Source of the DNA: Bifidobacterium angulatum DSM 20098 = JCM 7096
GTDB lineage: Bacteria > Actinomycetota > Actinomycetes > Actinomycetales > Bifidobacteriaceae
Length of the DNA stretch: 64,000 nucleotides
Direction: 5' to 3'
NCBI RefSeq assembly: GCF_001025155.1
Contig: NZ_AP012322.1
Coordinates: 1 to 64,000, forward strand
Positions 29,155 through 42,728 of this stretch are shown here, piece by piece. Below the pieces are notes generated by a model that was not told the origin of the DNA, made no database searches, and saw nothing but the letters and a program-made list of their open reading frames with translations. A program made the translations under genes and the position numbers. Within the stretch, counting starts at the first letter, position 1. Every line of letters begins with the position of its first letter.

Positions 29155-30975
29155 ATGACCGATTTCAATCGTTCCGTCCTTCCCGACTCGGTGCGCACCA
29201 ATGGCGCCACCCCGAACCCATGGTGGGCCAATGCGGTGGTCTATCAGATCTACCCGCGTTCCTTCCAGGATTCCAATGGCGACGGCATTGGCGACATCAA
29301 GGGCATCACCAGTCGTCTTGACTATCTTGCAGGTCTTGGCGTGGATGTGCTGTGGCTCTCCCCCGTCTACAAGTCCCCGCAGGACGATAACGGCTACGAT
29401 ATCTCCGACTATCAGGATATCGACCCGCTGTTCGGCACGATGGAAGATATGGATGAGCTGCTTGCCGAAGCGCACAAGCGCGGCTTGAAGATCGTTATGG
29501 ATCTGGTTGTGAACCACACTTCGGACGAGCACGCCTGGTTCCAGGCTTCGCGCGACAAGAACGATCCGCATGCGGACTGGTATTGGTGGCGTCCCGCCAA
29601 GCCGGGCCACGAACCGGGTACCCCGGGTGCCGAGCCGAATCAGTGGGGTTCCTATTTCGGTGGTTCCGCTTGGGAATACGATCCGAAGCGTGGCGAATAC
29701 TTCTTCCATCAGTATTCCAAGAAACAGCCTGATCTCAACTGGGAGAATCCGGAGGTGCGCAAGGCCGTCTACAAGATGATGAATTGGTGGATGGATCGTG
29801 GCATCGACGGCTTCCGTATGGATGTGATCACGCAGATTTCGAAGGTCGTTGACGAGAACGGCAAGCTGCCGGGCGAGGAAGGCGGCCTTATCGCCGACGA
29901 GCCGGTTGGTCCGGAAGGCTATTCCAGCCCATTCCCCTTCTGCTCCGATGGTCCGCGCGTCGATGAATTTCTGGCTGAGATGCGTCGCGAGGTCTTCGAG
30001 GGGCGTGATGGCTACATGAACGTGGGTGAGGCTCCTGGCGTCACTCCGGCGCGAAATGAGCACATCACCGATCCGGCCAATGGCGAGCTTGACATGATGT
30101 TCCAGTTCAATCATGTCGGCATCGACCAGTCCGGTTCCAAGTGGGATACCGTGCCGTTCAAGGTGGCGAATCTGCGCCGCGAGCTTGCCGAACAGCAGAA
30201 TGCCGTGGGCAAGGTCGGTTGGGCCAGTCTTTTCTTCTGCAATCATGATCAGCCGCGCGTGGTGTCTCGTTGGGGCGATGATTCCAGTGAGGCGAATCGT
30301 GTTGCATCGGCAAAGGCGTTTGCCTTGCTGCTGCATATGCATCGTGGCACGCCGTATGTGTATCAGGGAGAGGAATTGGGCATGACGAACGCTCATTTCA
30401 CTTCACTTGATCAATATCGCGATCTGGAGGCGCTGAACGCTTATAAACAGCGTGTCGAAGAGGCCAAGGTGCAGTCCCCCGAGTCTATGATGGCCGCCCT
30501 TGCTTTGATCGGGCGCGACAACGCTCGCACGCCGATGCAGTGGGATGCGTCGAAGTTCGCCGGCTTCACTGATGAGAACGCTGCCGTCGAACCGTGGATC
30601 AGTGTGAATCCGAACCATGCCACGGTCAATGCCGATTGTCAGGTCGACGATCCGGATTCCGTATACGCCTTCTACCGGCAGCTGATCGCGTTGCGGCATA
30701 ACAATCCGGTTGTTGCCGCAGGCACGTGGCATCTGATCGATGTCAACGATGATTACGTCTATGCGTTCGTCCGCAAGCTGGGCGACGCCGCGTTGCTTAC
30801 CGTGGTGAATCTGTCGGGCAAGCGTGTGGCTATTCCCTCCGATAGTGCCGCCTTGACGGAATCCGGGGTTTCCGAGCCGCGGATCGTGGTGTCTACGCAT
30901 GGAGCGACGCATGCTGTGGTTTCCTTGGCGAATAAGGAATTGAGCGCTTGGGAGGGCATCGTCGTCGAATTGTGA
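29155..30975 (+). CDS. aglA: Alpha-glucosidase, glycoside hydrolase family 13
   Basis: Cytoplasmic exo-alpha-glucosidase of the oligo-1,6-/alpha-1,4-glucosidase group, 606 residues. The ATG at 29155 has AAAGGAGC upstream. GH13 regions seen in order: VVYQIYPRSFQDSNGDGIGD, VVNHTS, GFRMDVIT with nucleophile Asp223, MNVGEAPG with acid/base Glu292, and FCNHDQPR with Asp365. The Val after the region II Asp and MNVGEA fit alpha-glucosidases acting on maltose-type or isomaltose-type linkages; preference cannot be fixed from sequence. It probably acts on glucosides brought in by the preceding ABC system. Confidence 0.94.
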   Translation: MTDFNRSVLPDSVRTNGATPNPWWANAVVYQIYPRSFQDSNGDGIGDIKGITSRLDYLAGLGVDVLWLSPVYKSPQDDNGYDISDYQDIDPLFGTMEDMDELLAEAHKRGLKIVMDLVVNHTSDEHAWFQASRDKNDPHADWYWWRPAKPGHEPGTPGAEPNQWGSYFGGSAWEYDPKRGEYFFHQYSKKQPDLNWENPEVRKAVYKMMNWWMDRGIDGFRMDVITQISKVVDENGKLPGEEGGLIADEPVGPEGYSSPFPFCSDGPRVDEFLAEMRREVFEGRDGYMNVGEAPGVTPARNEHITDPANGELDMMFQFNHVGIDQSGSKWDTVPFKVANLRRELAEQQNAVGKVGWASLFFCNHDQPRVVSRWGDDSSEANRVASAKAFALLLHMHRGTPYVYQGEELGMTNAHFTSLDQYRDLEALNAYKQRVEEAKVQSPESMMAALALIGRDNARTPMQWDASKFAGFTDENAAVEPWISVNPNHATVNADCQVDDPDSVYAFYRQLIALRHNNPVVAAGTWHLIDVNDDYVYAFVRKLGDAALLTVVNLSGKRVAIPSDSAALTESGVSEPRIVVSTHGATHAVVSLANKELSAWEGIVVEL

Positions 30976-31015
30976 CGCATGGTGCGGCGGCATTGCGCAG
31001 CCGTGCGTAAGTCGG

Positions 31016-31048
31016 TGAGGGGAACGTGACTGCATCGCGTTCCCCTCA
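31016..31048 (+). terminator. Terminator-like hairpin after the alpha-glucosidase gene
   Basis: Perfect 11-bp stem TGAGGGGAACG (31016-31026) with CGTTCCCCTCA (31038-31048). No T-run. Confidence 0.6.
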
Positions 31049-31079
31049 TGCGTTGGTCTGCTGATGTTCGAGAAGCGGT

Positions 31080-31108
31080 TTGCCCAATGCAAGTGCGACT
31101 CATACAAT
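31080..31108 (+). promoter_or_regulatory. ilvA promoter (leaderless)
   Basis: TTGCCC at 31080-31085, a 17-nt spacer, and TACAAT at 31103-31108. The ATG at 31116 is 7 nt past the -10 box, so the mRNA should begin at or next to the start codon. Confidence 0.7.
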
Positions 31109-31115
31109 GCCATGT

Positions 31116-32381
31116 ATGGAACAAAAGGACGTACTGAAAGCACTGCAGCGTGACCATGCAGCCGAACTCAAACTCGCAGCGAAGCGTTTGAAGGGCACGG
31201 CTCGCCACACCAAAATCATTCCCTCCCCGGTGCTGAGCGAAACAACGGGTCATGAGATTCTGCTCAAACCCGAGAATCTGCAGGTCACCGGTTCGTTCAA
31301 GATTCGCGGTGCCTATAACAAGATCGCTTCTTTGAGCGAGGAGGAGCTATCCCATGGCATTGTCACCGCTTCCGCGGGTAATCATGCTCAGGGCGTGGCC
31401 TATGCCGCTCGTGAGCGTGGTGCCAAGGCGACTATCTGCATGCCGCAGATCACTCCCCCGCTGAAGGTCGATGCGACCAAGGCCTATGGTGCCGATGTGG
31501 TGCTGTGTGGCGAGGTGTTTGATGAGTCCGCGGCTCGCGCACAGGAGCTTAGCGAAACCGAAGGCATGATCTATGTGCCGCCGTTCGACGATTACGAGGT
31601 ATTGTGCGGTCAGGGCACCATCGGTTTGGAGATTCTTGAGGATGTGCCTAATGTCACCGATGTTGTCGTTCCGCTGGGTGGCGGCGGTCTGGGCGCTGGC
31701 GTGGCGTTGGCCATTAAGACGTTCAAACCGGAAGTGCGTGTGATTGGCGCGATTCCGGAGGGTAGCCCCGCCTGGAAGAATTCGCTGGCCGCTGGTCGTG
31801 TTGTGCCGGCCGATGATGTGGTCACTTCTGCCGAAGGCGTCGCCGTCAAGCGTCCTGGCGATCTTACGTTCGCGCTGCTCAACGAGTTCCTTGACGATCT
31901 GGTCACGGTGTCCGAGCGTGATATCAACGAGATGATTCTGCTTATGCTGGAGAAGCACAAGCTGGTGGTCGAGGCCGCCGGCGCCGTGTCGTTGGCAGCA
32001 CTTGAGCATCTGAATCTGCGTTCGCGCAAATTCGCTGAAGCGCAAGGCCCGCATGTGGTGGTGCCGATTCTTTCCGGCGGCAACGAAGATACCGTGTCTA
32101 TCGGTGCCGTGATTCAAAAGGGCATGATTGCCCGCGGTCGCATTATGAATTTTGAGGTTGAGCTTCCCGATAAGCCTGGTCAGCTGGTCAAGGTTGCGAC
32201 CATTCTTGCGAGCGAACGCGCCAATGTGATTGCGTTGGATCATGATCAGTTCAAGGCTTCCGGCCATTACACCAATGCGGTGTCCTTGGGTGTGACCGTG
32301 GAGACGAACGGTCCGGATCATATCGATCGTATTCTTATGGCGCTCAGGGAGGCTGGGTTCCAGCCCAAGCGCATCTACTGA
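31116..32381 (+). CDS. ilvA: Threonine ammonia-lyase (threonine dehydratase)
   Basis: PLP enzyme converting threonine to 2-oxobutyrate, the first step of isoleucine synthesis. In 421 residues: SFKIRGAYNKI contains the PLP lysine, SAGNHAQGVAYAA the phosphate-site region, and GGGGLGAGVA the glycine loop. The C-terminus (about 335-421, ELPDKPGQLVKVATIL) is an ACT-type domain, so allosteric control is likely. The short single ACT domain resembles the type found with catabolic-like members in Actinobacteria. No ribosome site; a promoter placed 7 nt upstream of this ATG decides the start. Confidence 0.94.
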   Translation: MEQKDVLKALQRDHAAELKLAAKRLKGTARHTKIIPSPVLSETTGHEILLKPENLQVTGSFKIRGAYNKIASLSEEELSHGIVTASAGNHAQGVAYAARERGAKATICMPQITPPLKVDATKAYGADVVLCGEVFDESAARAQELSETEGMIYVPPFDDYEVLCGQGTIGLEILEDVPNVTDVVVPLGGGGLGAGVALAIKTFKPEVRVIGAIPEGSPAWKNSLAAGRVVPADDVVTSAEGVAVKRPGDLTFALLNEFLDDLVTVSERDINEMILLMLEKHKLVVEAAGAVSLAALEHLNLRSRKFAEAQGPHVVVPILSGGNEDTVSIGAVIQKGMIARGRIMNFEVELPDKPGQLVKVATILASERANVIALDHDQFKASGHYTNAVSLGVTVETNGPDHIDRILMALREAGFQPKRIY

Positions 32382-32407
32382 TTGCGGCGTGCACGCCAGG
32401 AATCACG

Positions 32408-32439
32408 AAGGCCCGGTTCATGTGAACCGGGCCTTTTCC
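32408..32439. terminator. Bidirectional terminator between ilvA and the sirtuin gene
   Basis: Perfect 13-bp stem AAGGCCCGGTTCA (32408-32420) with TGAACCGGGCCTT (32423-32435), followed by TTTT; the two genes converge here. Confidence 0.8.
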
Positions 32440-32482
32440 GTCGTTCCGCATGTCCGTTGTCGGCATGTGGAGGTGTGTTTGT

Positions 32483-33238
32483 TCAGCTGTTGGCTGCGAT
32501 GGTTTCATCCACGAGCTGCGGCAGGGCGGTTGCGATGTCGTCGTGAATCAGCCTTGTTGCCAGTCGGTCGTATTGTGTGCGTCCCATGTTCATGATGGTG
32601 ATCGGCACGCCTGCTTGTGCTGCGACCGGTACGATGCTCGCCGCAGGCATTACTTCCAGTGTCGACCCGATTACCCACAGTTCGTCGGCCTGCGTGGCCA
32701 GGCGATACGATTTTTCGATCGCGCCGTCCGGCAGTGCTTCGCCGAAATAGACGACGTCGGTTTTGATGAGTCCGTTGCATGGCATGTTTCCGCTATACGG
32801 CAGTGTGCGATGGCAGTGCGGATCCGGCTCGTTGTCCAGATTCGCCATGATTTCGGCGGTGTCGTACTGCTGGTGGCATTTCATGCAGTGTGAGGTGCCG
32901 ATGGTGCCGTGCAGGTTCACGATGATGTCGCTGCTGTTGCCGGCCTTTTCATGTAATGCGTCGAAGTTTTGCGTGGCCAGTAGCGTCAGCATGCCGGCCT
33001 GTTCCAGTTTGACGAGCGCCTTGTGCGCGGTGCCCGGCTGCGCATTCCATACAGGGGATTCCTTTTGCCAACGCCAGGAGTATTCGCGATCCTCTTCATT
33101 GGCGAGAAAAGCATCGATGTCGTATACGTTCATCTGTTCGGGGTGTTTGGTCCACACGCCGTCCGGTCCTCGGAAATCGGGAATGCCTGCCGAGGTCGAG
33201 ATGCCAGCGCCTGTCAATACTGCGATCTTTTTGCTCAT
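32483..33238 (-). CDS. cobB: NAD-dependent protein deacylase, sirtuin family
   Basis: Sir2-family enzyme that removes acyl groups from lysines using NAD+. In 251 residues: GAGISTSAGIPDFRG (NAD pocket), TQNFDALHEKAG, NLHGTIG with the catalytic His, zinc-binding Cys pairs CMKC and (further on) C-H...MPC, and VVYFGEALP. The ATG at 33238 is chosen because the protein begins MSKKIAVLTGAG and a TAGGGT box (33246-33251, complement) ends 7 nt upstream, suggesting leaderless translation. A longer open frame upstream runs into rRNA-leader sequence and is not credible. Confidence 0.94.
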   Translation of the reverse strand: MSKKIAVLTGAGISTSAGIPDFRGPDGVWTKHPEQMNVYDIDAFLANEEDREYSWRWQKESPVWNAQPGTAHKALVKLEQAGMLTLLATQNFDALHEKAGNSSDIIVNLHGTIGTSHCMKCHQQYDTAEIMANLDNEPDPHCHRTLPYSGNMPCNGLIKTDVVYFGEALPDGAIEKSYRLATQADELWVIGSTLEVMPAASIVPVAAQAGVPITIMNMGRTQYDRLATRLIHDDIATALPQLVDETIAANS

Positions 33239-33448
33239 GCGCACTACCCTACGCCTGTTGGATGCATGTAATGAGTGCTGTGAGGCGTCTTCTGTACTGT
33301 GACGCGCCGTTGTCTGGTTGTTCTGTGGGTGGTTCCGGTGTCCCCGTGGGTGTCGTGGGTGTGGTTCGGTCCGGTTTCGGGGTGTTTTCGACACGCCGGT
33401 GTTTGCGTGTGTTTCCAATGGTTTTGGGGGTGTTCGTGTGGGTCGGGG

Positions 33449-33477
33449 TTGCGTGTGTGCCGGTGTTGGTGTAAGTT
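33449..33477 (+). promoter_or_regulatory. Candidate rRNA promoter and leader, operon 1
   Basis: TTGCGT (33449-33454), a 17-nt spacer, and TAAGTT (33472-33477). The leader to 33738 contains TTTGAGAACTCAAGAG (from about 33545), an antitermination/processing-type element known in actinobacterial rRNA leaders, and short hairpins (CCTTATAAGG, CTTCGCGAAG). The left part (33240-33445) is G/T-rich and holds no gene. Confidence 0.5.
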
Positions 33478-33738
33478 TTTCTCTTGCTGCTCGGCACGGG
33501 GTGCTTCCCCTTGGGGCTGGTGCTTCCGGTCCGGTGCGGTGGTGGTTTGAGAACTCAAGAGCGTGTCTGTACTACTTTATGCAAGTCAATGATTGCCAGT
33601 CCGCCGTCCGCTTCCCGTTGGGGAGTGGCCGAGGGGCCTTGAAGGTCGGCGGGGTTTTCGTGCGATAGCGCCTTTCCTTATAAGGCGAAGTCGATTTTCT
33701 TTATTTTGGGAGTCACATGTTGATTCCCTTCGCGAAGT

Positions 33739-38751
<5,013 letters not shown>

Positions 38752-38925
38752 TACTCCATCATCCGGGTTTCCGGGTGGTGGCCCGTATTGCGTCCTTCGG
38801 ATGATTCCCCACGGCAGGGAGCGTCCGGAATGCGTCACAAGACAGTTTTTCGCGTCCATTGTCCGGTTCCCGGACCGTCACGGTCCGATCCCCCCGGGGT
38901 CCTTCCCGGGGAAGGTCGACAAGAT

Positions 38926-39043
38926 TTGCGGCGGCCATGGCCAGGGTGAGACGCCCGGTCCCATTCCGAACCCGGAAGCTAAGGCCCTGCACGGCGATGG
39001 TACTGCACCCGAGAGGGTGTGGGAGAGTAGCGCGCCGCCGCTT
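38926..39043 (+). rRNA. rrf: 5S ribosomal RNA, operon 1
   Basis: Bounded by helix I GCGGCGG (38928-38934) with CCGCCGC (39035-39041). Contains the conserved GTCCCATTCCGAACCCGGAA and GATGGTACTGC segments. Confidence 0.93.
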
Positions 39044-39058
39044 TCACACGATACGGTT

Positions 39059-39103
39059 CCCCCCGGTCGAGCCCCCACGGGCTCCCGGGGGGTTCCTCGT
39101 TTC
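39059..39103 (+). terminator. rRNA operon 1 terminator
   Basis: Strong GC stem CCCCCCGG...GAGCCC with GGGCTCCCGGGGGG (loop CCAC, two-base bulge), followed by TTCCTCGTTT. The repeat ends here. Confidence 0.8.
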
Positions 39104-39142
39104 CTGGACAATCTCCAATCTAACGGGTGTTGCACTTTCGTT

Positions 39143-39170
39143 TAGACAACGGGGGCAAACCATGTATTAT
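39143..39170 (+). promoter_or_regulatory. Promoter of the island ABC operon
   Basis: TAGACA (39143-39148), a 16-nt spacer, TATTAT (39165-39170). It lies over an in-frame ATG at 39162, so translation should begin at the next good site, ATG 39249. Confidence 0.6.
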
Positions 39171-39248
39171 TGGCGAATAACCAATCGAAGAATCGAATTA
39201 GATTTCATTGTTTCGGATGAGAAGGTCCCATCTTTACAAGGGGTATTA

Positions 39249-40616
39249 ATGACATTCATCTCACGGGCGGTGCGCTATGTGTTCAGAAAACGAGTGCGCA
39301 CCGCGGTGCTGTTCATTGTGCTGACCATCATAACGGCGAGTATGCTGTCCGCGACCGCAGTTTCTCGGGCGGCTCAGCATGAGGCCGGGCAGATTGAGAA
39401 ACAGGCGGTCGGCGGATTCGTGCTGGCCAGTAACCTGCAAGGCAGCATGCTGACACCTCGCGGAGGCGGAATGGTTCGTCCCGCCGATGTGCAACGAATC
39501 TCGAAGCTGCCCGGGGTCGACTCGTACATGGTCAGGCAGAACGCCACCGCCGATCTCGTGGGAGCCAGCGTAGTGAAGGTCCCCGGCGGCGATGATTACG
39601 ATGCGGAGAAAGAGCAGCAGTTCGGCAATACGGCCAATGTCATAGGCACAAACGATTCGTCAAAACTCAATGTGTTCACGTCGCACACGCTCGGCATGAC
39701 CGAAGGGCGTCATCTCAAGGCATCCGATAAGCATATGTCGATGGTCCATGAGGATCTCGCCAAAACCAATGGGCTTAAAGTCGGCGATACCCTCACGCTC
39801 AAGGCCAATCCATATGATGTCGACAATGAGTCGCATTCGACGGCAACCGTCAAAACCACCATCATTGGAATATTCAAAGGAGACAGCGACAGAAAAGTAT
39901 CCAGCCGCGCGGAACTCACCTCCAACACTGTGTACACCGACTTGGACACTACAAGTGCTTTGTACCAGTACAAGGCCGGCAAGAAAATATATCAGGATGC
40001 CACTTTCGTCCTAGCCAAGGGTGTCGACGTGGAGAAAACCATGGAAGCGGCGAAGAAACTTCCAGTGGATTGGAACAACTACCAGATCACGCGCAATGAT
40101 CAATATACGTCGAGCATGCTGAATGCCGCCCGAGGTGTGCGTTCCATGATGCGCAGCGCTTTGATCGGCGTGACCATTTCGGCTGTGATAGTTCTCAGTC
40201 TCATGCTCTTACTGTGGATGAACGATCGACGTCAGGAGATGGGCGTATTGGTGTCCCTCGGCATCGGCAAGCCATCCCTGGTCGCCCAATATCTAACCGA
40301 GATGATGCTGATCGGCCTGCCGTCCCTGGTCTTCGGATGGTTGTGTGCACGAGGAGTGGCCCAATGGCTTGGCACCTCGGCCCTCCGTTCCGTGAACGCC
40401 TCCGCGGCGAAGGAGCTGAGCAGCATGGGGCAGGTCGGCGGCGATCTCGAATCCAATATGTCGGTTCGCACCTTGGATTCGCTCACGGTATCAATCGACG
40501 CAACCTCCGTACTGTATGTATCGCTCGGCCTGCTGGCGGTGATGCTGGTATGCATCGCCGTATCATGCATACCGATGCTGCGCAAGTCGCCGCGAAGCCT
40601 GTCGGAGTTCCGATGA
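39249..40616 (+). CDS. ABC transporter permease, FtsX/MacB type (first)
   Basis: Membrane protein of 455 residues. ATG 39249 has AAGGGG upstream. It has an N-terminal helix (about 18-38), a large extracellular domain (about 40-300, with the MacB periplasmic-core-like pattern of alternating short blocks), and three C-terminal helices in an FtsX-like domain (LIGVTISAVIVLSLMLLLWM, then MGVLVSLGIGKPSLVAQYLTEM). It is the first gene of an operon with a second permease and an ATPase. Such systems export peptides or lipoproteins or resist antimicrobial peptides; the cargo is unknown. It lies between the two rRNA operons. Confidence 0.85.
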   Translation: MTFISRAVRYVFRKRVRTAVLFIVLTIITASMLSATAVSRAAQHEAGQIEKQAVGGFVLASNLQGSMLTPRGGGMVRPADVQRISKLPGVDSYMVRQNATADLVGASVVKVPGGDDYDAEKEQQFGNTANVIGTNDSSKLNVFTSHTLGMTEGRHLKASDKHMSMVHEDLAKTNGLKVGDTLTLKANPYDVDNESHSTATVKTTIIGIFKGDSDRKVSSRAELTSNTVYTDLDTTSALYQYKAGKKIYQDATFVLAKGVDVEKTMEAAKKLPVDWNNYQITRNDQYTSSMLNAARGVRSMMRSALIGVTISAVIVLSLMLLLWMNDRRQEMGVLVSLGIGKPSLVAQYLTEMMLIGLPSLVFGWLCARGVAQWLGTSALRSVNASAAKELSSMGQVGGDLESNMSVRTLDSLTVSIDATSVLYVSLGLLAVMLVCIAVSCIPMLRKSPRSLSEFR

Positions 40617-41836
40617 CGAGCATGAACGTGTGGAAGCGTGCCACGCTGGCAATCATACGTAAACCGGTACGCAGCGGAATCATCGGACTGCTGATGCTAA
40701 CGGTTTTCACCAGTCTTGTGGCTCAGGTTGGAGTGTCAACGGCGCTTCAGAACATGTCCGACGATATCGCCAGAAGCATGGGAATAGGTTTTACCATCGA
40801 CACAGGCGAGAATCCTGCAAGTCCAAAGGAAGCGAGCCGGTTCTCGCGCATCCCCGGCGTAGGGAAAACCGTTTACGAGCGTAAAACCCTGGCAGGGGTG
40901 GATGGTGCGCATCCGGTTGTCCCTGAACGTGGTCCTCGACTGGATTCCGGTCTATCCACGCAGGTCAGCGTGCTAGGTACCACTGATTCCTCATTGTCCG
41001 AAGAGTTCCAAAGCGGTCTGTACCGGTTGGAACAAGGGCACCACATTTCAAGTAATGGCCGGAACGTACTGATTCACCGGGATTTCGCACATGAGAATGG
41101 GCTATCGGTGGGATCAACATTCCGTCTCAATCAGGAGGGCCGCGATTCCACCGTTCGCGTGGCCGGAATCTTCTCTGGCAATGTGCAGGCACAGAGCCCT
41201 ATGCCATCGGACGCATCGGAGAATCTTATCTATTCGGGTGTCCAAGTGGTTTCCGCGCTGACTGGAGAGGAACGGGTCGGCACGATTCGGTGCCTCTCGG
41301 ATAATCCGCAGGCTCTCTCCGCCGCAGTGGCCCAAGCAAAAAAAATCGCTGGAAGCAAGTATGTCGTCACCGATGACTCGGCGCGGCTTTCCGGCGTGCT
41401 GCAGTCGGTGGAAACGGTGCGCGACCTGGTCCGTATGGTGCTGTTGTCCGTTTGCCTGGCTGATGTGTTGGTACTGGGCATGGCGCTTGTCTTCTGGATC
41501 CGCTCACGTATCCATGAGATAGGCACCCTTCTGGCTCTCGGCATCGGCAAGATGCAGATTATTGCCCAGCTTGCAATCGAAACCGGTCTCATGGCTGTGG
41601 TCGCCGCCCTGTGCTCGCTGGGCACAGGCTCCCTATTGTCTGGATACGTGTCTTCGCTCCTGCTGCACGATTCGGGAGTCGCGCCTCTTGAATCATTGCG
41701 GGTGGAGGCTCTGCCGCCAGAACAGACGCTGCTTATCCTGCTGCTCGGATGCGCGGTCATCGCGATCGCGCTTGCCGTGTCGTGCGCCGCAGTGCTGGCC
41801 AAATCCCCGAAATCAATTCTTTCCTCTATGCGTTAG
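40613..41836 (+). CDS. ABC transporter permease, FtsX/MacB type (second)
   Basis: Paralog of the preceding permease, 407 residues, starting on an ATGA overlap of 4 nt. The same plan is seen: helix near residues 15-35, an extracellular domain, and three C-terminal helices with IGTLLALGIGKMQIIAQLAIET, which closely matches the first permease's MGVLVSLGIGKP segment. The two probably form a heterodimeric channel. An ATPase gene follows 12 nt later. Confidence 0.85.
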   Translation: MTSMNVWKRATLAIIRKPVRSGIIGLLMLTVFTSLVAQVGVSTALQNMSDDIARSMGIGFTIDTGENPASPKEASRFSRIPGVGKTVYERKTLAGVDGAHPVVPERGPRLDSGLSTQVSVLGTTDSSLSEEFQSGLYRLEQGHHISSNGRNVLIHRDFAHENGLSVGSTFRLNQEGRDSTVRVAGIFSGNVQAQSPMPSDASENLIYSGVQVVSALTGEERVGTIRCLSDNPQALSAAVAQAKKIAGSKYVVTDDSARLSGVLQSVETVRDLVRMVLLSVCLADVLVLGMALVFWIRSRIHEIGTLLALGIGKMQIIAQLAIETGLMAVVAALCSLGTGSLLSGYVSSLLLHDSGVAPLESLRVEALPPEQTLLILLLGCAVIAIALAVSCAAVLAKSPKSILSSMR

Positions 41837-41848
41837 GAGATATTAATC

Positions 41849-42484
41849 ATGACCGTCTGTCTGCAATTGGACCATGTCAATTACTCATATGGCGCGGCGA
41901 AGATCCGCGTTCTTTCGGATGTGAATGCAGATTTCGAATTCGGAAAGATGTATGCGATAACCGGCCCATCGGGAGCGGGAAAGAGCACTTTGTTGTCCCT
42001 GTTGGCCGGTTTGGATGCCCCCTCTGATGGAGTGGTTCGTTTTGAGGGCGAGGATATAGTCACGACGGGTTACTCAAGGCACCGTCGCGAGCACGTATCT
42101 CTGGTGTTCCAGGACCATAATCTGATTGACTATCTCACCCCCGAAGAGAATCTGCGCCTGGTCAATCCCAAGGCTGATATGAAGATTCTCGAGGATCTGG
42201 GGCTGAGCCGTGAGGAATCGAAACGCAATATCATGCACTTGTCGGGTGGCCAACGTCAGCGGGTGGCGGTCGGACGTGCCCTAGTGGCGCCCGGTCGCGC
42301 GATTCTGGCGGATGAACCGACTGGCAACCTGGATCCGGAAATGACTGATGAGGTGATTAATCTTTTGCGGCATGCCGCCCATCAACTCGGTAAATGCGTC
42401 ATCGTAGTGACGCATTCCAAGCGTGTCGCCGGTTCCGCCGATGCCGTTTACACCCTCAGACGTAAGAAACTAGCCAAAGCATAG
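41849..42484 (+). CDS. ABC transporter ATP-binding protein, LolD/MacB type
   Basis: ATPase of 211 residues for the two preceding permeases. Walker A GPSGAGKST (39-47), Q-loop VFQDHNLIDYLTPEEN, signature LSGGQRQR (131-138), Walker B AILADEPTGNLDP, and switch His VVTHSKRVA. Ribosome site TAGGAG. The gene order permease-permease-ATPase is the reverse of many such operons. No two-component system adjoins it. Confidence 0.92.
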   Translation: MTVCLQLDHVNYSYGAAKIRVLSDVNADFEFGKMYAITGPSGAGKSTLLSLLAGLDAPSDGVVRFEGEDIVTTGYSRHRREHVSLVFQDHNLIDYLTPEENLRLVNPKADMKILEDLGLSREESKRNIMHLSGGQRQRVAVGRALVAPGRAILADEPTGNLDPEMTDEVINLLRHAAHQLGKCVIVVTHSKRVAGSADAVYTLRRKKLAKA

Positions 42485-42522
42485 CTCGCTCGCACAGACC
42501 GCGTCTTCCGTACGAACAGTGA

Positions 42523-42725
42523 TCCGCCATCAATGATTTCTCAGACTCCCATCGCGGCAGGGATCCTCTTGACGCGTGGTTGCTGCACCACGCAATGAAC
42601 GCATTGGACCGCGGCATCGCTGTTGCCTACGTGTCCATGGGCGGGGCGGCATGCTGACCGGCTGCTACTCGCTGTCCGCGAACAACGTGGGCTGGGGCGA
42701 CGTGCACGGCATCATGGATGGCTCG
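42523..42725 (+). pseudogene. Decayed GNAT acetyltransferase fragment (TacT-like)
   Basis: One frame (from 42523) reads ...DPLDAWLLHHAMNALDRG IAVAYVSMGG and hits a stop at 42655. One base shift later the next frame continues MLTGCYSLSANNVGWGDVHG. Joined, these match the start of TacT-type GNAT proteins: an LD-WL helix, then a strand, then G-YSLSA. The C-terminal acetyl-CoA-binding half is missing and the next gene runs in on the other strand. It is a broken gene, possibly a former toxin, but too short to be sure. Confidence 0.45.
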
Positions 42726-42728
42726 TTA

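Noticed and set aside
33239-33418. A 60-codon N-terminal extension of the sirtuin
   Set aside because: The extension is low-complexity Arg/Thr/His sequence partly inside the rRNA repeat, and the same fragment recurs before operon 2 without a sirtuin gene.
38859-39248. N-terminal extension of the first island permease back through the 5S gene
   Set aside because: It would translate 5S rRNA, the terminator and the new promoter; ATG 39249 has a good ribosome site and begins a typical permease N-terminus.
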